Source: Vandiemenella viatica
Lineage: Eukaryota > Arthropoda > Insecta > Orthoptera > Morabidae
DNA length: 64,000 nucleotides
Reading direction: 5' to 3'
Assembly (NCBI GenBank): GCA_031002005.1
Contig: CM061918.1
Span: forward strand, 64,204,531 to 64,268,530
The notes beneath the pieces are model-generated. The model made no database searches. It was not told the DNA's origin and saw only the letters and a list, made by a program, of their open reading frames with translations. Made by a program: the position numbers and the translations under genes. Shown one piece after another: positions 59,115 to 64,000 of the stretch (its first letter is position 1; each line of letters begins with the position of its first letter).

Positions 59115-59540
59115 GAAAGGAAATATGGAATCACGTTTATATCGCGAGACGTTGAATGTATTAATGCGCGTGTGGTTACAGCCTTAATTTTCATGCAGAA
59201 ATATTAGCTTTTGTCTTTTCAGCATAGGCAATGTGGTATGGAGGTAAGAGAGTGGACTAGCATGCTAGTAATAATTTGAAGACAGTCCACTGTAAGGACA
59301 GTTCTCTACTCCTCCATTGTAATCTTTTTGAAAATAGTATGTCCATATTACAGAAAGGAATTAACATCGTAGCTAATTTGTTGATTATGATGTTGAATGA
59401 TATGAAGAATAACAAAATAAAACGTAGAAAATGGTTAAAAGAGTGAATATAAAAAAGAAACTATTTAAATGCTTCAGAGCCTTTTTATGAATAAAGTTGC
59501 AAGTGAGAATGTAGAGAGTTACATCATTTAAAAGCTAATC
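59115..59540. other. No feature recognised
   Basis: AT-rich sequence without a supported feature. It may include the decayed downstream part of the MADF ORF's element. Confidence 0.35.
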
Positions 59541-59545
59541 GTATC

Positions 59546-59752
59546 TCAATTTGAAGAGCTGTTGTGAAATATTTTTGCCGATACATAAAAATTGACACCG
59601 TTATGAAACAATTTTTTGATAGAGTCTCTAAAATCCTTGTTCTTATAATTTTTATTCTTAAAGTTCCACAGAATTTCCTCACTTTCATGCAGTTCTAAAG
59701 ATTTTAACGCCTCTGCTTCACTCCACTTATGCGACTTGTTAGTTGTCGCCAT
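59546..59752 (-). pseudogene. MADF-domain ORF, N-terminal part, probably transposon-derived
   Basis: From an ATG at 59752 the minus strand reads MATTNKSHKWSEAEALKSLE, then LHESEEILWNFKNKNYKNKD, then RDSIKKLF. This is the start of a MADF (Myb/SANT-like) DNA-binding domain: a leading tryptophan, a (L/I)EL(H/Y)ESEE(I)LW helix and the YKNKDxRD turn. The last 25 residues lose similarity, and the frame stops at 68 codons where MADF proteins continue. Such ORFs occur both in host MADF-BESS genes and as the second gene of PIF/Harbinger elements. The element at 33208-34648 has one, so a transposon source is favoured. Confidence 0.6.
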
Positions 59753-60060
59753 CTTGATTGTTGAACTCGCACGCCAAAAGTTGGCCGTGAACCGAGTCCA
59801 CTATCCTCAGTCAACTGTCTGTCTTGTACCTGCTGACACGAGGAGAGTGAACTGTCCAGTGCTGCGCGCGCAGTAAGACAGTACACTCGTTCAGTCAACT
59901 CGCACCGTGTAAACAGGGCATTACGCACGCTACTGTTTTGTTTCTGAGTAGATGAATGGTGTGCTGAGGGAAGGAAAAAAAAACGCAGTGATCGAATTAC
60001 ATTACGAACTTCATTATCTGCAAAAGACGTACTGGATGACCGACTGAGGTTCAACGTTTC
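59753..60060 (-). other. CpG-rich leader upstream of the MADF ORF
   Basis: This GC-rich segment upstream of the minus-strand ATG holds CAGTCAACT words near 59810 and 59895 and a GTAATGCCCTGTTTACACGG word near 59920 on the minus strand. It may be the subterminal region of the same element. The 116-codon frame across it is unassigned. Confidence 0.35.
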
Positions 60061-60064
60061 AATA

Positions 60065-60880
60065 GCTATTTCGATTTTTGCTAATCACCTCATTATGATG
60101 TCATACATTACCACCAGACAATAGGTGCAGAAAGACTTAATGTCCTGTTTAGTGGGTGAACCATTGGTTACTTCTCTTCACAGGCTCCTCCTGTATAACA
60201 GGTGGCTTGACGTAATGACATGATGCTGTCGGGATTCTGGACGATCGTCGTTAATAAGTTATAAATTAAGTTTAACTTAATAATTTCTAAGACCTTCGTA
60301 CCTTTCGGTTGTGAGATACAACAGCCGACTTAAAGTACATTAATTAAAGAATTCCACACTCCCACCCCCCCCCCGAAAAAAATTGAAGTTGCTAGAGAGT
60401 GAGTCACTTTGTTGAGGCAAGGCTTGAGAAGTTGGAGACCGCCTCATTGTGCGCGTGACGGAGGTGATTACTGTCAGTGGGGCTCGTTGCGGCACGTGTG
60501 TAGCATTGCGTGGGCGCCGGGTGCCCGTTAATCAGGGCTGGTCTGGATTATGTGGGCTGCGTTATGCTAAGCTAAACTACACAGCCCATTAAGGGAGACT
60601 GCTCTGAAAATTTGGAGACTCCCACAGCCTGTCGTTTCTCTGCAGGTACCGTCGACTTACCAAATCGACACCTCCTTCAAGCGTTTGAGAATCAGCTTGA
60701 TGACGCTGTCGTACAGTCGCGAGTTACATACGGATGAGTTTCGATAACTTTCATACAGCCACATGCCAGAAGAGAGGTGGATGCAAACCACTGCAGCTGG
60801 CGTCAAAACAGTAGGCTTATAAATAGGCAGATGATTGTCACTTCCGTTGGCTGGACTCGTCTATACCCTAATGTGATTAT
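60065..60880. other. No gene recognised
   Basis: It includes a CpG-rich part at about 60440-60600. No ORF or repeat is identified. Confidence 0.35.
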
Positions 60881-60884
60881 GGCT

Positions 60885-61640
60885 ACAAGAATAGAATTAA
60901 CATAGCTTCAATAAGGAATGATAGGTGGAATCCAACACATGTCGGAAGTGGCTGCAACATTTGTGGTTCCCTGCTCCACAGTGACAAGGATATGTCAAAG
61001 AACCTTATGGATGTTATTAACTCCAACAGCAAAGTGGACGGCCGGGTCTGATCAATGATCGACACCTGCAAATGTAAATGGCAACAGACAAATGAGATCA
61101 GGTGAACTGACTCGTACAGTCAACGGCGGACGCACTGCAAGCATTTGACTTTAAACAGTGAGGGAAGTAAAACGGTTCTGATGCATTGATCATACCACTG
61201 GCATCACCGGCTCATCTGAACTGGTGAACGCGTGCGTTCGGTGCTAGGTAACTGGAAGAAGGTAGACCGGTCCGTTGGGTCACGTTTCCACTTGACATGT
61301 GCCAATATGTATCTGTTGTTAAGCCCACAAGACAATAGATGCAACTTGTAAACAAAGCGTTTCAAAAGCTGCTGCAGTTCCGTGATGATGTGGGACTTGT
61401 TCGCATGACACTGATTGGGAACACTGAATCGACGAGCTGCTTGTTGACCAATTGTACCTCTTTGTGAACTTCATGATAATGGTCGGAAGTTTCAGGGAGA
61501 TATTTTGTCGAGTCAGAGGGTCCAGATTGAGCAAAGTTGGTTTCAGGATCATATTGACACTTATACCCTCAGCAATGAACCTCATGAAGCATTTTTGAGA
61601 AATGGTTAACAGTGCCGTTCGTGAACGAGTTCCACAGTAA
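60885..61640 (+). pseudogene. Tc1-like transposase relic
   Basis: Across frames the plus strand gives an N-terminal helix-turn-helix-like text (GGIQHMSEVAATFVVPCSTV then TRI, with TAKWTAGSD). It then gives TGNWKKVDRSVGSRFHLTCA, which corresponds to the NWKKVVWSDESRFHL-type block around the second catalytic Asp of Tc1 transposases, with that Asp apparently lost. VMMWDLFA, resembling VMVWGMF, follows. Many stops and shifts show long decay. Terminal inverted repeats were not located. Confidence 0.6.
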
Positions 61641-61929
61641 CTATAACCATTGCTAACAAGACAGATCCCAATGGAGAATTCCGCATGACCGGTGAAGTCA
61701 ATGTTACGTCAAGCTGCTGCACTTTGCCGACCTTAAGTTTTGTCACTTCAGTATATTATTATTTCTTCAGTTACTTTTTAAGCAGAATTCAGATGAGAAT
61801 GAGTAGAACTTTCAAAACAGTCAGTACAAGTATGTGAATGAACATTTAAGTGTTATTTATAATTTTATTTTGTAGTATACTCTTAGCTGAAGAAACGTTA
61901 CATGGACACAATTAATTTACGGCATCACA

Positions 61930-62397
61930 CAAGGGCGTATCCAGGATCAGAACTAGAGGGGGGCAGGATTTGAACTGGGGGGGGGGGCAACTCATTTTGG
62001 TTTCGAGGAAATGGGGTGGATGACTGAAACATGACATTACAAAATCAAACTCAAATCTATTCTGGAAACTATTTTTATCATTGATTAATATAGTAACCCA
62101 ACTACTTAATCTAAGGACCTACTATGTAGTTAATTAAGATCGTAAGTCAGTTAGTTTTTTATGTAAACATTAATTGTCTCGGATTTTCAATTTCAATAAT
62201 TTTGTTTGTCAATATCTCATGGTGTTCTTTCACGAAATTTCGATGCACACTCGTCAGACATAATCCTGTCAATCTTTCTCTCCCAAAGTGTTCCTGAACT
62301 AGTTCTTCTCTCGTCGAAGCTTACTGAAGGCAACTTAACTTTTCTTCTAGGGGGGGGGGCAGCAGCCCCCCTCTGCCCCTCGCTGGATACGCCCATG
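61930..62397. mobile_element. hAT-type MITE with perfect 8 bp TSD
   Basis: The ends CAAGGGCGTATCCAG and, in reverse, CATGGGCGTATCCAG are inverted repeats beginning with CA. GCATCACA is duplicated exactly (61922-61929 and 62398-62405), the hAT signature. G-runs lie near both ends (about 61979 and 62351). At 468 bp it has no transposase. It supplies the ATG and the first 64 codons of a 134-codon frame that crosses its right end. Confidence 0.9.
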
Positions 62398-62671
62398 GCA
62401 TCACAAGTGGTTTTCCAATCGTTTATTCAAACTGGTATAGCTCTAGAAGAATATAATAGTGACTGTCCATGTAGTGTTGCTTCTAAATATAAAATTAGCA
62501 GCAGCAACATAGAGCAAATGTATGAGTATGTTCCAGAGGTGTTATCAACTGTTTCCCTACCTTTCAAGAATGAATTTGGTTGGGAATTATTCACTGATGT
62601 TGACTGGTAGAATCTGTGTTTGTCCACGCACCCACACATTCAGTATAAAAAAAAAAAAAAAAAAAAAAAAA
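62398..62671 (+). pseudogene. Possible retroposed transcript 3' end: ORF tail plus poly(A)
   Basis: Immediately right of the hAT MITE an open frame of about 70 codons begins ASQVVFQSFIQTGIALEEYN and ends NEFGWELFTDVDW and TAG at 62610. A short untranslated stretch follows, and then 25 A's (62647-62671). ORF end, short 3' UTR and A-run suggest a processed retrocopy or LINE 3' end, later split by the hAT insertion. I do not recognise the protein. Upstream of the MITE the frame meets a stop within a few codons. Confidence 0.4.
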
Positions 62672-62894
62672 CTATGCTTGATGCATTTTTAGACTAGGAA
62701 ATGGGACTCTGCTCCATGCCTTCCAACTCAGGACCATGTTGTCGCTTGAACCGTTTATGCAATCGTTTGGTTCCAATGAAATTTATGATTCAGGTACTTG
62801 CATACAACCTTGCCTGAATTAAGAGCAATTACATGGCCGAGTATTCTCAAAATAAAAACTTTTGCGGATTTTGCGCGAAAGTTGGAAACTATAT

Positions 62895-63238
62895 TAAGCT
62901 GCTTTCCCACGACGTCTTGTAACGAAGGCGGCACGGGACGGATACCCAGCAACACGCCATGGGATCAGTGCCGCCTCTGCTAGCGGGGACGAGACGCAGC
63001 TACCCACTCTGTGTCGGTAAATATAACAGGCGTGTGTAGTGGTGCGCTGTTGCCATCGGTTTGCAGCAGCGGTGCGCACCACTTCTCTTGCTTTAAAGTG
63101 CTCTTTGCCAAACGACATTAGGCAACGTGGTGAGGAGGTGGCGGTGGGGTAAGCGAGGGCTAACCTGCGGCGCGCGCTCATCCCTACACTTCAGCGTGCG
63201 GCCTCCGTTACAAGACGTCGTGGGAACGCAGTTTAAGA
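62895..63238. mobile_element. MITE-3 (CCCACGACGTCTTGTAACG ends), copy 2
   Basis: The ends share TTCCCACGACGTCTTGTAAC in inverted orientation, preceded by GCTGC on the left and, in reverse, ACTGCG on the right. The flanks ATTAA and TTTAA may contain a TTAA duplication. The inside is GC-rich with no known ORF. 54740-54990 is a diverged relative. Confidence 0.7.
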
Positions 63239-63317
63239 TTTATGTAAAAAGTTTAGCTTCGTATTCAAACCAAAGATTGGCAGGACCCTCTTACGATGGA
63301 AGTATGCTGAAATTGAG

Positions 63318-63774
63318 GTGGGATGGCCAATTATTATATTCCTAAGTTATTCTAACCACTAATCCTACCAAGTAAAGAGGACCTACAGTTTAACGTGGAA
63401 TCTGAACCACTTTAGCTTTCTGGCATACTTCACATTAAGCTGCAAGGTGTGCCAGAAGTGAAGATAGGGTTAAGGGCTTATAAAAATCCCAGCCGAGTCA
63501 GGAATCGATTTTTTTTCCTTATTACTTTATGCCCCGTCGACGTCGAGATCATTAGAAGCAGAAAAATGAAGGAACTGGAAGGGATTTGGCCAGAGCCTTT
63601 TTAAAAGAACCTGCTTTCGCCAAAATCTAGATTGCCGTACTGGGATTCGAGCCTCCGTCCTCCCGGATGCGAGAGCAGAGCGTTACCGCTCACCACCACG
63701 CTCCGTCTAGGATTCGCACCGGAGACCTTTCAATGTCAAGTCTGACGCCTTAACCACTGAGTCACCAAGCCGCT
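63318..63774 (-). repeat. SINE-B, full length, split by a SINE-A insertion
   Basis: The body part 63318-63507 in reverse has CACTTCTGGCACACC, GTATGCCAGAAAGC, GGTTCAGATTCCACG and AAACTGTAGGTCC, then TTGGTAGGATTAGTGG. The head resumes at 63709-63774 as TGACTCAGTGGTTAAGGCGT and TCTCCGGTGCGAATCC. The break lies inside the B-box region, where the SINE-A copy sits. Confidence 0.8.
63508..63708 (-). repeat. SINE-A inserted into SINE-B
   Basis: In reverse the head reads GAGCGTGGTGGTGAGCGG and CGGAGGCTCGAATCCC. The 3' end has CGTCGACGGGGCATAAAG and an A-rich tail (63509-63516). It is flanked by AGGAATCG (63500-63507) and AGGATTCG (63709-63716), an eight-base duplication with one change. Confidence 0.8.
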
Positions 63775-63779
63775 CTAGA

Positions 63780-64000
63780 TGGAAGTGTTTTTAGCATTTG
63801 TTGTTCAAATACAAGATATGATTGATATCTGAGACAAATTTTGAATTCTTAGGCAATACAGTTTTTGAGATAGAAAAATCTACATCACCATCGTCCATTT
63901 ACGTCTTCATTTTCAAATACGTCAGTTATCCTTTAAGGACCCTAATAATCTATACCTAACAAGCGAGGGTAGATTTGTTTAATTCCTTATTTCTATGAAA
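63780..64000. other. No feature recognised
   Basis: AT-rich end of the window with no supported feature. Confidence 0.4.

Noticed and set aside
62206..62610. 134-codon plus-strand ORF as one gene
   Set aside because: Its first half is the hAT MITE (61930-62397) including the G-run; only the part after 62398 could be of coding origin.

Overview
The window looks like nuclear DNA of an insect, probably a polyneopteran with a large, repeat-rich genome such as an orthopteran or stick insect. The reasons are an AT-rich background, one conserved animal gene split by kilobase-scale introns, and many old tRNA-derived SINEs, MITEs, hAT, Harbinger, pogo, Tc1/mariner and LINE relics, with frequent ttaggttagg strings. 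The order is an inference from the repeat style. There is no sign of bacterial gene organisation. Almost all short ORFs are chance frames or transposon debris.

Bases 4340-12034, minus strand, carry the only host gene I can name: the last three identified coding exons of phosphoserine aminotransferase (PSAT1), at 11882-12034, 5630-5737 and 4340-4607. Splice sites and phases agree. The upstream exons, including the one for the PLP lysine, were not found; they lie in the 1000-N gap (18575-19574) or beyond. The 6.1 kb intron holds a pogo-like relic with a PCNA-binding-like tail, a 921 bp solo LTR with TTAT duplications, and a tandem satellite array near 10 kb. CpG is scarce left of the gap outside these insertions and rises abruptly on its right.

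Bases 13-26 kb contain several hairpin-shaped insertions (14.0-14.4, 16.64-17.84, 23.76-23.91 and 25.16-25.33 kb). Each is an inverted duplication carrying a hammerhead-ribozyme-like core (CTGANGA, short stem, GAAA), and two have clean 10 and 14 bp target duplications. They resemble termini of Penelope-like retroelements. One is inserted into another.

Bases 26-46 kb are a mosaic of LINE reverse-transcriptase tails, SINEs, an internally deleted mariner with 165 bp inverted repeats, a Harbinger element with two recognisable ORF relics and a nested MITE, a hAT element with a nested MITE, and a cluster of TAA-flanked MITEs with the inverted-repeat core CCATAAATTACGTGA.

Bases 46-64 kb hold further SINEs, a CpG-rich unassigned block near 50.4-50.95 kb, a precise 22 bp minisatellite of 42 units (57659-58582), a MADF-domain ORF relic at 59.6-59.75 kb, a Tc1-like transposase relic, a hAT MITE with a perfect 8 bp duplication beside a poly(A)-tailed retrocopy-like block, and a SINE inserted into another SINE at the right end.

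Apart from PSAT1 these pieces do not form a shared pathway. They are layers of transposition around one metabolic gene.
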